Assembly: GCA_035366835.1 (NCBI GenBank)
Contig: DAOSIS010000031.1
Coordinates: 1-36,088, forward strand
From: UBA6109 sp035366835
GTDB taxonomy: Bacteria; Desulfobacterota; Syntrophia; Syntrophales; UBA6109
Reading direction: 5' to 3'
Length of the DNA stretch: 36,088 nt
The notes below the pieces were generated by a model. It was not told the DNA's origin. It made no database searches and worked only from the letters and a program-made list of their open reading frames with translations. This document shows positions 7,158 to 16,100 of this stretch, piece by piece. The first letter of the stretch is position 1, and each line of letters opens with the position of its first letter. The position numbers and the translations under genes were made by a program.

Positions 7158-8501
7158 ATGATCGGGGTTCTCCTCGTGGGCAACGGCGCCAGGGAGCACG
7201 TCCTGGCAGAGACCATTGTCCGTTCCAAGCACGGGCCGTGCCTATATTCCTTCATGAAGGCGAACAATCCGGGCATTGTTTCCCTGTCCAGGGAAGTCCG
7301 CATCGGGAACTACCGTGATCCGGAGCCGATCGTCCGGTTTGCAAAAGACGCCGGCGTCTCCTTTGCAGTGATCGGCCCCGAAGATCCGCTCAACAATGGA
7401 ATATCGGATGCTCTCGATGCAGCCGGCATCCCTGTTATCGGGCCTCTGAAAAACCTCGCCCGACTGGAGACTTCGAAGTCCTTTACGCGGGACCTCGTCC
7501 GCAAATTCGGGATCGCCGGAAATCCTCAGTATCGTTCGTTTTCCTCCATCGATGGCATAGCCGCGTTCCTCGATGAAATCGGGGCGGCTGTCATAAAGCC
7601 TGACGGACTGACGGGCGGCAAGGGAGTCCTCGTTCAGGGCGAGCATTTCATGACGGCGTCGGAGGCGCTGAAGCATTGCGCCGAAATCCTCCGCGAGCAC
7701 CCCAGCGTCACAATCGAAGAGAAGCTGGAGGGAGAGGAATTCTCTCTTCAGTGCTTCTGCGACGGCACGACGGTAGCACCGATGCCGGCGGTTCAAGACC
7801 ACAAACGGCGGTTTGTCGGTGACGCCGGCCCCAATACGGGCGGCATGGGTTCCTATTCCTGCGAAGATCATCTGCTGCCGTTTCTTCGCCCCAGAGACGT
7901 GCAGGAGGGGCTTGATATCACGCGCAGGGTTGCCGAGGCGCTTCGAACCGAAACCGGCAAGCCCTACAGGGGAATCCTGTACGGCGGATTTATGGTAACC
8001 CGCCAGGGCATTCGCCTGCTCGAGTACAATGCACGTTTCGGCGACCCGGAGGCCATGAACGTGCTGCCGTTGCTCTCAACGGACTTCATCGACCTTTGCC
8101 GATCGATCATTGACGGCACGCTGGAGCGCCTTCCCGTGTCCTTCGAACGAAAGGCCACGGTCTGCAAATATGTTGTTCCATGCGGCTACGGGCTTCCGAA
8201 GGATCACCCGGGCGCATCTTCAACTTCGGCCCGAATCGAGGTTGGCGATATCGGAACTGCCCGCCTGTATTATTCTTCCGTGGATCAGCGGAAGGACGGC
8301 CTGTACATGACCACGTCGCGGGCCATCGGCGTCGTCGGGGTGGCCGGGACCCTCCGGGAAGCGGAACGTATCGCGGAAGATGCGGTTCGTGCCGTCATCG
8401 GTCCTGTCGATCACAGACCAGACATCGGAACGGACTCTCTGATTCGCCGACGCGTCGAACACATGCGGAGAATCAAGCGTTCCTCATCGGAATTGACCTA
8501 A
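7158..8501 (+). CDS. purD: Phosphoribosylamine-glycine ligase, archaeal-type
   Basis: ATP-grasp enzyme of purine synthesis that joins phosphoribosylamine and glycine to give GAR. The 447-residue protein starts with the dinucleotide-fold motif LLVGNGAREH and has KPDGLTGGKGV, EEKLEGEEFSLQ, APMPAVQDHKR, GPNTGGMGSYS and NARFGDPEAMNVLP motifs. Several stretches (LYSFMKANNPGI, YSCEDHLLPFL, ATVCKYVVPCGYGLP) are what I recall of methanogen PurD and differ from the usual bacterial MKVLVVGSGGREHALAW type. Start ATG 7158 has AAAGGAG 10 nt upstream. It heads a purine cluster with purH and purE, 16 bp before purH. The function is secure; the archaeal affinity is from memory of the family. Confidence 0.93.
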   Translation: MIGVLLVGNGAREHVLAETIVRSKHGPCLYSFMKANNPGIVSLSREVRIGNYRDPEPIVRFAKDAGVSFAVIGPEDPLNNGISDALDAAGIPVIGPLKNLARLETSKSFTRDLVRKFGIAGNPQYRSFSSIDGIAAFLDEIGAAVIKPDGLTGGKGVLVQGEHFMTASEALKHCAEILREHPSVTIEEKLEGEEFSLQCFCDGTTVAPMPAVQDHKRRFVGDAGPNTGGMGSYSCEDHLLPFLRPRDVQEGLDITRRVAEALRTETGKPYRGILYGGFMVTRQGIRLLEYNARFGDPEAMNVLPLLSTDFIDLCRSIIDGTLERLPVSFERKATVCKYVVPCGYGLPKDHPGASSTSARIEVGDIGTARLYYSSVDQRKDGLYMTTSRAIGVVGVAGTLREAERIAEDAVRAVIGPVDHRPDIGTDSLIRRRVEHMRRIKRSSSELT

Positions 8502-8517
8502 AGGGGGTTATCAAAAA

Positions 8518-10086
8518 ATGGCGGACAATGTCATTAAACGCGTGCTGATCAGCGTAACGGACAAGAAGGGGATCGTCGAGTTCGCCAAGGGGCTCGACGC
8601 CTTCGGTGTGGAAATCCTGTCAACAGGGGGAACAGCGGCCCAGTTGCGCAAGGCAGGGCTCCCCGTACGAGACGTCTCGGACTATACGGGGTTCCCGGAG
8701 ATGATGGACGGACGCCTCAAGACACTCCATCCCAAGATTCACGGCGGGCTCCTGGCCCTGCGGAACAATGAAGAGCACCGGAAAGCCATGAAGGCCCACG
8801 GAATCGAGCCCATCGACATGGTCGTAATCAACCTGTACCGTTTCGAAGACACCGTAGCCAAGTCTGGATGCACCCTGGAAGAGGCGATAGAGAACATCGA
8901 CATCGGCGGGCCGACGATGCTGCGCGCCGCCGCAAAGAACTCCTCTTTCGTGACCGTCGTGACCGACCCCGCAGACTACGACCGTATCCTGCAGGAGATG
9001 AAATCCTCCGGAGGGAAGATCTCGGCGGCGACCAATTTTTCCCTTGCTGTGAAAACCTTCCAGCTCACGGCGCGCTACGACGCGGCAATCTCCAATTACC
9101 TGGGGACGATCGGATCGGACGGCACCCGAAAAACCTTCCCGGACACCTTCACCTTCCAATTCATCAGGGCCCAGGACCTGCGCTACGGAGAGAATCCGCA
9201 CCAGGCCGCAGCGTTCTACAGGGAGGCCGATACGACGATCGCCGCAATCTCCAACGCCATCCAGATTCAGGGCAAGGAGTTGTCCTACAACAACATCATG
9301 GATTCCGATGCCGCGTGGCAGGCCGTCTCCGATTTCGACCTGCCGGCCGCGGTCATTATGAAGCATGCCAATCCATGCGGCGCTGCCACGTCCGCGTCGG
9401 CTCTTGTCGACGCCTACCGGAAAGCGCTCCAGACGGACCCCGTTTCCGCCTTCGGGGGCATCGTCGCCTTCAACAGAAGCGTTGACGCGAAAACGGCCGA
9501 GGAGTTGGCGAAGATCTTTCTGGAGGTCATTGTTGCACCTGCCTTTGACGAAGGAGCCAAAGCCCTGCTGGCGGCAAAGAAGAATCTGCGTGTTCTGGAA
9601 ATCCCTGGTGCCGCAGGAAAGCGGGGTCTCGGTTACGACTTCCGGCGGGTGGTGGGGGGTCTGCTGCTTCAGGACCGCGATACCGGCGTGCTGGACATCC
9701 GGAAGGCGAAGGTCGTCACAAAGAGAACTCCTGCGGAAGAAGAATACCGGGCGCTCGATTTCGCCTGGCGTGTCGTCAAGCACGTCAAGTCCAATGCCAT
9801 CGTCTACGCGACCCAGGATCAGCTCGTCGGCGTCGGTGCCGGTCAGATGAGCCGGGTGGATTCCGTGAGGATCGCAAAAATGAAAGCGGTGCTGCCTACT
9901 GCCGGTACGGTGCTTGCGTCCGATGCCTTCTTCCCGTTCCGCGACGGCCTCGACATCGCCGCGGAGGCCGGCATCACGGCAGTGATCCAGCCGGGCGGGT
10001 CCGTGCGGGACGATGAGGTCATCCAAGCGGCGGACGAACGCAATCTTGCCATGATCTTCACGGGCCAGCGCCATTTCAAGCATTGA
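8518..10086 (+). CDS. purH: Bifunctional AICAR formyltransferase / IMP cyclohydrolase
   Basis: Catalyses the last two steps of IMP synthesis: formylation of AICAR with 10-formyl-tetrahydrofolate, then ring closure. The 522-residue length is standard. The N-terminal IMP cyclohydrolase (MGS-like) domain shows VLISVTDKKGI, LSTGGTA and MMDGRLKTLHPKIHGGLL. The formyltransferase domain shows LRYGENPHQAA, the catalytic KHANPCG segment, DPVSAFGGIVAFNR and a C-terminal GITAVIQPGGSVRDDEVI. Start ATG 8518 has AAGGGGG upstream. It sits between purD (16-bp gap) and purE (52-bp gap). Confidence 0.97.
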   Translation: MADNVIKRVLISVTDKKGIVEFAKGLDAFGVEILSTGGTAAQLRKAGLPVRDVSDYTGFPEMMDGRLKTLHPKIHGGLLALRNNEEHRKAMKAHGIEPIDMVVINLYRFEDTVAKSGCTLEEAIENIDIGGPTMLRAAAKNSSFVTVVTDPADYDRILQEMKSSGGKISAATNFSLAVKTFQLTARYDAAISNYLGTIGSDGTRKTFPDTFTFQFIRAQDLRYGENPHQAAAFYREADTTIAAISNAIQIQGKELSYNNIMDSDAAWQAVSDFDLPAAVIMKHANPCGAATSASALVDAYRKALQTDPVSAFGGIVAFNRSVDAKTAEELAKIFLEVIVAPAFDEGAKALLAAKKNLRVLEIPGAAGKRGLGYDFRRVVGGLLLQDRDTGVLDIRKAKVVTKRTPAEEEYRALDFAWRVVKHVKSNAIVYATQDQLVGVGAGQMSRVDSVRIAKMKAVLPTAGTVLASDAFFPFRDGLDIAAEAGITAVIQPGGSVRDDEVIQAADERNLAMIFTGQRHFKH

Positions 10087-10138
10087 GGAGCGATGTCAAT
10101 CCGTGAAGGACGGCGACTGCAAGCAAGGAGGGGATCTC

Positions 10139-10651
10139 ATGCCGAAGAAAAAGGCGCCGATCGTGAGTATCGTGATGGGCAGCGATTCGGATCTGCCCGT
10201 GATGGAAGAAGCGTCAAAACTCCTGAGAGCCTTTGACATCCCCTACGAACTCTTTCTGACATCGGCCCATCGGACTCCGGACCGGACATCCAAGTTCGCA
10301 CGGGAAGCCGCAAAAAAGGGCATCCGACTCCTGATCGTCGGAGCGGGGGCCGCTGCCCATCTGGCCGGCGTAATCGCATCGCAGACGGACCTGCCCGTCA
10401 TCGGGGTGCCGATCGACGCGACGACCTTGGGAGGGCTGGATGCCCTTCTGGCAACCGTCCAGATGCCGGGAGGCATCCCCGTCGCGACCATGGCGATCGG
10501 CAAGGCCGGTGCGAAAAATGCCGCCCTGTTTGCCGTCCGTATTCTTTCTCTGGAGGACCCGGACCTGCGGGAGAAACTTCGCGAATACGTCGCCAATATG
10601 GCCCGGGAAGTGGAACGGAAGCACAGCGACCTGTCATGCCGCGCATCCTGA
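10139..10651 (+). CDS. purE: N5-carboxyaminoimidazole ribonucleotide mutase
   Basis: Class I PurE moves the carboxyl group of N5-CAIR to C4, giving CAIR in purine synthesis. The 170-residue protein has the family motifs VMGSDSDLPVM, the catalytic SAHRTPD, GAGAAAHLAGV and IGVPIDATTLGGLDALLATVQMP. In the third motif the usual proline of AAHLPG is alanine. The start at ATG 10139 (MPKKKAP) is chosen because AAGGAGGGG lies directly upstream; the frame is open further left but without a ribosome-binding site. No purK is present in the window. The 3' end overlaps tsaC by 16 bp. Confidence 0.95.
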   Translation: MPKKKAPIVSIVMGSDSDLPVMEEASKLLRAFDIPYELFLTSAHRTPDRTSKFAREAAKKGIRLLIVGAGAAAHLAGVIASQTDLPVIGVPIDATTLGGLDALLATVQMPGGIPVATMAIGKAGAKNAALFAVRILSLEDPDLREKLREYVANMAREVERKHSDLSCRAS

Positions 10652-11268
10652 ATGCCAGGGAAAACGGAGCGCTGCGAGAAGCGGTGCGATTGCTCAGGGA
10701 TGGCTGCATTGCCGCCTATCCGACGGAAACCTTCTACGGCCTGGGCGCCGATGCCGGCAACGAAGCGGCGGTCAGGCGGATCTTCGAAATCAAGGGGAGA
10801 GATTTCCGCAATCCCATCCCTCTGATCATAGGGGAAGAACGTGTCCTCCGTCATTTCGCGGCGGAAATACCGGAAACGGCAACACGGCTGATCAAAACCC
10901 TGTGGCCCGGTCCCCTGACGCTTATTTTTTTCGCGACTGCCCGGGTACACCCTCTTCTGACCGGGGGGACAGGCAAGATCGGCATACGACTTTCCAGCCA
11001 CCCCATCGCCTCCTCCCTGGCAAGGGGCATTGACGGCGCCTTGACGGCGACAAGCGCCAATCTGTCAGGCGGGCCGGAATGCAACTCGGCCGCCGAAGTG
11101 ATGGACCAAATAGGGAGCCGAATCGATCTGATTGTCGACGGCGGTACAACCCCTGGAAAAGCGGGGTCAACCATCGTGGACGTCACCATCGCCCCACCGG
11201 TAATTCTCCGTGAGGGAGCCGTGCCCCTCAGCCTCATCAAAAAAATCCTGGACGGACAAACCGCTTGA
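10636..11268 (+). CDS. tsaC: Threonylcarbamoyl-AMP synthase (Sua5/YciO/YrdC family)
   Basis: Makes threonylcarbamoyl-AMP from threonine, bicarbonate and ATP, the precursor of t6A at position 37 of ANN-decoding tRNAs. The 210-residue protein is a single YrdC-like domain with AAYPTETFYGLGADA near the N terminus, the KGRDFRNPIPLII segment, LWPGPLTLIF and the GALTATSANLSGG nucleotide-binding motif. A longer Sua5 C-terminal domain is absent. The ATG at 10636 lies inside the last codons of purE (16-bp overlap), so translation is probably coupled. It is the last gene of the purine cluster; no clear terminator follows before the next promoter at 11358. Confidence 0.92.
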   Translation: MPRILNARENGALREAVRLLRDGCIAAYPTETFYGLGADAGNEAAVRRIFEIKGRDFRNPIPLIIGEERVLRHFAAEIPETATRLIKTLWPGPLTLIFFATARVHPLLTGGTGKIGIRLSSHPIASSLARGIDGALTATSANLSGGPECNSAAEVMDQIGSRIDLIVDGGTTPGKAGSTIVDVTIAPPVILREGAVPLSLIKKILDGQTA

Positions 11269-11322
11269 AATAGCGTCATTCGTGCAAAGACGTGCAAAAC
11301 TACGATAACAAACATCATTCCA

Positions 11323-11338
11323 TGTGATAAAGGTCACA
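11323..11338. promoter_or_regulatory. CRP/FNR-superfamily binding site (perfect TGTGA-N6-TCACA)
   Basis: The sequence TGTGATAAAGGTCACA is a perfect dyad of the CRP half-site. HcpR-type members of the CRP/FNR superfamily in sulfate-reducing and related bacteria use nearly the same motif. Its centre (11330.5) is about 62-64 bp before the expected start point of the promoter at 11358-11387, the class I activator position. The probable target is the TPR-barrel/FecR giant gene pair. Confidence 0.75.
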
Positions 11339-11357
11339 CAAGATCACCAAAATGGTC

Positions 11358-11387
11358 TTGACACCCGCCGCCAAGCGATGAGATAAA
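11358..11387 (+). promoter_or_regulatory. Promoter of the TPR-barrel and giant FecR genes
   Basis: TTGACA (11358-11363) and GATAAA (11382-11387) are 18 bp apart; with 17 bp the -10 would be AGATAA. The start point would be near 11394, giving a leader of about 100 nt before the first ribosome-binding site (AAAGGA at 11485-11490). The upstream CRP-type dyad suggests activator dependence. Confidence 0.65.
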
Positions 11388-11495
11388 AACGGCCAATCAA
11401 TTATTTTCGGATTTCTGGCAAAAAACTTTAATCGGACGAACTTGCCATCTGAGCCCGGCGCTTCCTGGTCTCCTCCTTCGCAGAAAGGACCCTTC

Positions 11496-11551
11496 ATGAG
11501 AAAGTTCGTGCTGCTCGCATCGTCCGCGCTTCTTCTTGCGTTGATGCCGTG
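11496..11551 (+). other. Out-of-frame signal peptide segment of the TPR-barrel gene (apparent frameshift)
   Basis: An ATG at 11496 with AAAGGA 5 nt upstream opens a classical signal peptide, MRKFVLLASSALLLALMP. This frame then continues into nonsense and stops at 11639. The mature TPR protein is in the frame two bases further on, from about 11549. One extra base would join them, for example a sixth C in the C5 run at 11556-11560, or one base near 11548. In the TPR frame itself the residues upstream of 11549 are hydrophilic and there is no start with a ribosome-binding site. Either the sequence carries an error, the gene is frameshifted in this strain, or ribosomes slip here. Confidence 0.7.
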
Positions 11552-13012
11552 CCGGCCCCCTGTCAAACGGCGAGCCTGGAAGAGGGGGTCCGGCAGTACA
11601 AGGCTGAAAATTATGAAGAGGCAATCGAAATTCTCCTGAAAGTCCGGAAAGCGGATCCTTCCTCTTCGATGGCCGCTTTCTTCCTCGGGATGGCCTTCAA
11701 ACAGACCAACGACGTTCAAAACGCACTCCCGCAATTTAGAGACGCCGTGATGCTGAAACCCCCGATCCGGGAGGCCGTAGTCGAGTTGATCGACATCTCC
11801 CAGCAGTCGGGGAACATCCCGGAGGCAAAACAATGGATCGGTCTCGCCGAGCGGGAAAACATTCTCCCGGCCAAGGTGAGCTTCCTGAAAGGCATGGTCC
11901 TGGCGCAGGAAGGCAAGTACGGTGAGGCCATCGAGTCCTTCGAGAAGTCAAAGAAGCTGGATGCAGCCTACACGCAGGCGGCTGAGTTCCAGATCGCGCT
12001 CTGCTACATGAACCAGCGGAATTTCTCGAAGGCCAAGGAACGGTTTCAGGCGGCCCTCACCCTTGATCCCCTCTCCGATCTCGGCTCCTTCGCCCGCCGC
12101 TACCAGGAAATCGTCGAACAGCGCAGCTTCATCGAGCGCCCCCTGCGGATCACGTTGGGCGTCATGGGCAAGTACGACACGAACATGCTGGCGGAGCCGA
12201 ATCTCTATCCGGGGATCGAATCCCTGACGACCGGCGATCAAGCCAGCTACGGCATGACGAACACCTTCCGTCTCGATTATGTGCCGACCCTTTCCGGCAA
12301 CTGGCTCTTCAACGCCACCTACGCCCTTGCCAGCGGCATCAACGAAAGGAATTACGATACGCATGACGTCCTCGCCAACACCATCTCACTGGCACCGGGC
12401 TACAACTTCGGGAAATTCGCATTGAACTTTCCGGTCAATTACACCCATACCCTCAAACGCGATCCGGGCTACCGCCGCTATGCGGACAATTTTTCGGCGG
12501 GCCCCATGGTCCGCTATCTTGCGGCCCAGAACCACATCCTGGAGTTGTTCGCCGGGTATACGAAGAAGAACGTTTTCAAGACCGTGACGAATCCCGAGTT
12601 GGAGGACCAGAGTTCCTGCGGCGTGGACAGCTACCTGAGCTGGATGTGGTTGCTCGAAGGCGGCGGCATCTTCAACCTGAAATACGGCCACGCGATCGAA
12701 CGTGCCGACGGCATCCACTACAGCAACCAGAGCAACCGTTTCACGGTCAATGCAATCTATCCGATCTACAGCGCGCTCCGCCTGCAGCTGAGCGGCGATG
12801 TGAACCTGCAGAATTACGACAACGAAAATTCCTTTTTCGGTAACGAGACGCGACGCGACAAGATCTACACGGGCACGGTGGGCCTCACCTGGGACGTTCA
12901 CAGAAACGTGAGTCTGATCGCCCAATACACGGACATTGTCGCCCATTCGAACATCGCGGCTTACGACTACGACCGGAGCATCTATTCGGCAGGCATGGAA
13001 CTGAAGTTTTAG
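11549..13012 (+). CDS. TPR-repeat protein with C-terminal outer-membrane beta-barrel
   Basis: No named family was recognised. As read from the first in-frame start (GTG 11549, no ribosome-binding site) the protein has 487 residues. Residues about 10-185 are TPR repeats (for example VRQYKAENYEEAIEILLKV and ALTLDP endings). From about 199 to the end it is a run of alternating aromatic/polar strands ending in a terminal phenylalanine (AGMELKF), the usual C-terminal signature of an outer-membrane barrel assembled by BAM; roughly 12-14 strands could fit. The layout of periplasmic TPR plus barrel is like Slam (surface lipoprotein assembly modulator) proteins and some polysaccharide exporters, but this is resemblance in architecture only. 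The signal peptide is upstream in another frame. It is followed after 98 bp by the giant FecR protein gene, with no promoter between, suggesting a functional pair. Confidence 0.8.
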   Translation: MPAPCQTASLEEGVRQYKAENYEEAIEILLKVRKADPSSSMAAFFLGMAFKQTNDVQNALPQFRDAVMLKPPIREAVVELIDISQQSGNIPEAKQWIGLAERENILPAKVSFLKGMVLAQEGKYGEAIESFEKSKKLDAAYTQAAEFQIALCYMNQRNFSKAKERFQAALTLDPLSDLGSFARRYQEIVEQRSFIERPLRITLGVMGKYDTNMLAEPNLYPGIESLTTGDQASYGMTNTFRLDYVPTLSGNWLFNATYALASGINERNYDTHDVLANTISLAPGYNFGKFALNFPVNYTHTLKRDPGYRRYADNFSAGPMVRYLAAQNHILELFAGYTKKNVFKTVTNPELEDQSSCGVDSYLSWMWLLEGGGIFNLKYGHAIERADGIHYSNQSNRFTVNAIYPIYSALRLQLSGDVNLQNYDNENSFFGNETRRDKIYTGTVGLTWDVHRNVSLIAQYTDIVAHSNIAAYDYDRSIYSAGMELKF

Positions 13013-13110
13013 GACAACCGAAAAACTCGGAGAAGGCTGAAAGCCTCACGGGCATTGTTTCATCAACACCGCCACAGACTTCTTTTTCACCCTTGGGGAG
13101 GGGGTGTCTT

Positions 13111-16100
13111 ATGAAGCCGAAAGTCCGCATGGCAATACTCGCGCTCGTCTTCCTGGCGCTTCTTGCCTCGTCCGCGGCGTTTGCGGCGCCTATCGGGAAA
13201 ATCAGCGCCGTCCAGGGAAACGTGGACGTGACCGTCGGTCCGTCGCCTGCCGTCGCTGCCAGGGAAGGCATGCCCGTGAACGAGGGCGATATCCTGCGGG
13301 TCAAGAGCAAATCGAAGGCCGAGGTAACGTTCAACGACGGCAACCTCCTCAGGATCGCCGAGAATACGCGCCTGAAGATCACGGCCTACGCCGTCGGGGA
13401 GAAAAAGAGCAACTTTCTGAACCTCTTCCGCGGCAAGACGCAGAGCCTTGTCAAGAACCTCGGCAAGGGAAGCACCTATGAAGTCCGCACGCCGACGGCG
13501 GTCTGCGGCGTCCGCGGGACGGATTTTTTCACCTTTTTCCAGAACGGCGTGAGCGGGGCAATCTTCAAGGAGGGCACCGGCTACGGCTACAACCCCAACA
13601 TGCCTCAGGAAGTGAAGGTCATCACCGCCGGTCAGGCGATGGTCATCCCCACCAAGGATGCGCCGCCGGTCATCAAACCGGCGACGGCCGCCGACATCGA
13701 GAAGCACTTGAAAGACACGGCGCCTCCCCCGAAGAAAGAGGAGGAGGAAGGCAAGAAGGACGATCAGGGCGGCCAGGGACAGCAACAAGGCCAAGGCCAG
13801 CAGCAGGGCCAGCAGGAAGGTCAGCAGGGCAACGGCACGCAGGGATCGCAGACGGTTGGTCAGGAGACTTCCGCACCACCCGCCGTTGTGTCGGAATTGA
13901 TGGAACCGCCTGCGCAACCACCCGCTCCCCTCGTCGTAACGCCGCCCCCTCCGGTGGACATCAGCACGCAGATCCAGCAACAGCAAACGGGCGAGACCCT
14001 GGCGCAGGACCAATCCACGCCCGAACCCGAGCCTGAGCCGGTTGTGCCGAAGACGACCTTTTCGACGGCCGCAACGCTGGGCACCATCTCCGGAACCCTC
14101 GCCGGCGAGATCGTCGATGCAACGAACACGGGGACGATCAGCCTCGCGGGAACCTACACCGGCAGCCTGACGCCGACAACGGGAGCGGTCAGCGGCGAGC
14201 TCAGCGACGGCAGCGCCTATGACGCGGCGATCGCCGGCATCCCCGGCTCCTATCGTTTCATGCTCCGCGGCATCTACCGCAAGGGCGACGGCATCGGGTA
14301 CCTCAGGGGCGATCTCTCCGGCACGGCCGCCGACGGCTCCGTATCGACCACCGGCAGCCTGTCGCGAACGGGAATCTTAGGCACTGTGGCCGATCCGCAG
14401 GCCGAGATCGGCGCCATCCACGACATCGCCGTGCCCAGGATATCGAGTCTCGTTCCCGGCGCCGCGGAATACCTGGCCTCGGAAGACCTGGTGGACGTCC
14501 GCGGCTTTAAGACGGCGGCATCCTACGGCATGGAGGGCATCGAGGGCATCTGGAGCACCACGACGTCCGGCGGCACTTACAGCACGTCGTGGAACTCCAC
14601 CTACGGTACCTCTGGCTTCCTGGACTCCGGTGATCCCTACAATGTCTATTACATGATGGGCAACGACCTGATCGCGATTGCCGACCCCGCAACAGGCCAT
14701 GTGAACATGTCGGGTAACCTCCTCTATCTCGACGCCAATTACATGGGGATCATCGGCCTCGCATACAACGGCAAGTACGACCCGAACAATCCGACCGGCA
14801 CCTACGAAAGCGTCGGGGCCGGTACGGTGTCCCTGGCGCCGCTCGCCTTTTCCGGCGACTGGGGCATGCTGGCCTGCCTGTTCGCCGACGAGAACGGCAA
14901 CTACACCTGGGCCGCGTCCGACACAGGCATCTTCGGCGGTCTCGATCCCTTCTGGAGCGGTTCAGGCTCGTCTTTCCTCGCCATGGGAACGAATAGCTTT
15001 GCTTCCTCCTATGCCGGGAAGCCCCATTATCTGTGGAATACTACGATCAGGGGGCGCGAAACCGGCCACGATAGCCAGGACGGAAACAGCATAAGCCTGT
15101 ACGGCCCCGCCTGGCTCGTGGGCTACACGGCCGGCCTCTGGGTTCCCGGGGCGACCACGATCCACGGTGCGGCCCGCGCTCTCTATGTGGGGCCGGACGG
15201 CGTTCCCGGACTCCTCACGAGCGACGACATCACCATGGGCAACTACCCCTCCATCGGCATGTGGAAGGCAGAGGGTACGTTGACCCCCCATCCTTCCGGA
15301 GACCCTGCCGGCGATTACGACTACGACTACGGCGAATTCAGCAACGTCAAATTTTCCGGACAGTTTAACGTCTATGATTCCGGTCTTCAGCGGGCCGTTC
15401 CGACAGGTTCGATTGTGGGAGCTCAGGCGGAAAGCTACTCCAGCGAAACGATGTTCCTCGTGGACAGTAATGAACAGAGCCTGCGATGGGGCATCTACGA
15501 CCTGCGCCTCGGCCTGGGCAATGCCTTCAGCGGCAGGCCTGTGGACGCCTCCGGCAATCCCGTTGACGCAAGCTGGTCGGCCGTCCTCGGCGGTCATGGT
15601 CAGTTCGGCCGCCTCTACACCGGAGGCGATGGATACGATTACGAGGACGGTTACTGGATCGCGGGGGCAGGGGGCGTCTGGTACGCAACGGGAGAACTCT
15701 CCGGCAGCATGCTCGGCCGGTACGTCACGTATTTCAGCTCCGGTAGCATCGGCGGCCCCTTCACGGGCGTAAACGGAAGCGTCGGCCAGGACGGCGACTG
15801 GATCGGCCAGAGCATCGGCTCCTACGAGGGAACGCCCAATGATTTCGGGGGCGACTGGTACAGCAGCACAATCTACAACGACGATGGATATTGGGAGTGG
15901 GGCGGCTATCCTCACGGCGTCTTCGGATTCCAGGAGCGCCAGGATGGAAACTACGACTTTCTCGCCATCGGAGAGTTCCCCGATTCCGGCTACGGAATGG
16001 AAGACTTCGGAAGACCGTACATCCTCAGCGGCGCCATGTACCACGAGGGCGAAGAGGGCCGCTATCTTGAGGGCTTCACCGGAGGCATATGGAAGAAGGC

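Noticed and set aside
10851..11318. 155-codon minus-strand frame opposite tsaC
   Set aside because: Antisense shadow of a clearly recognisable YrdC-family gene.
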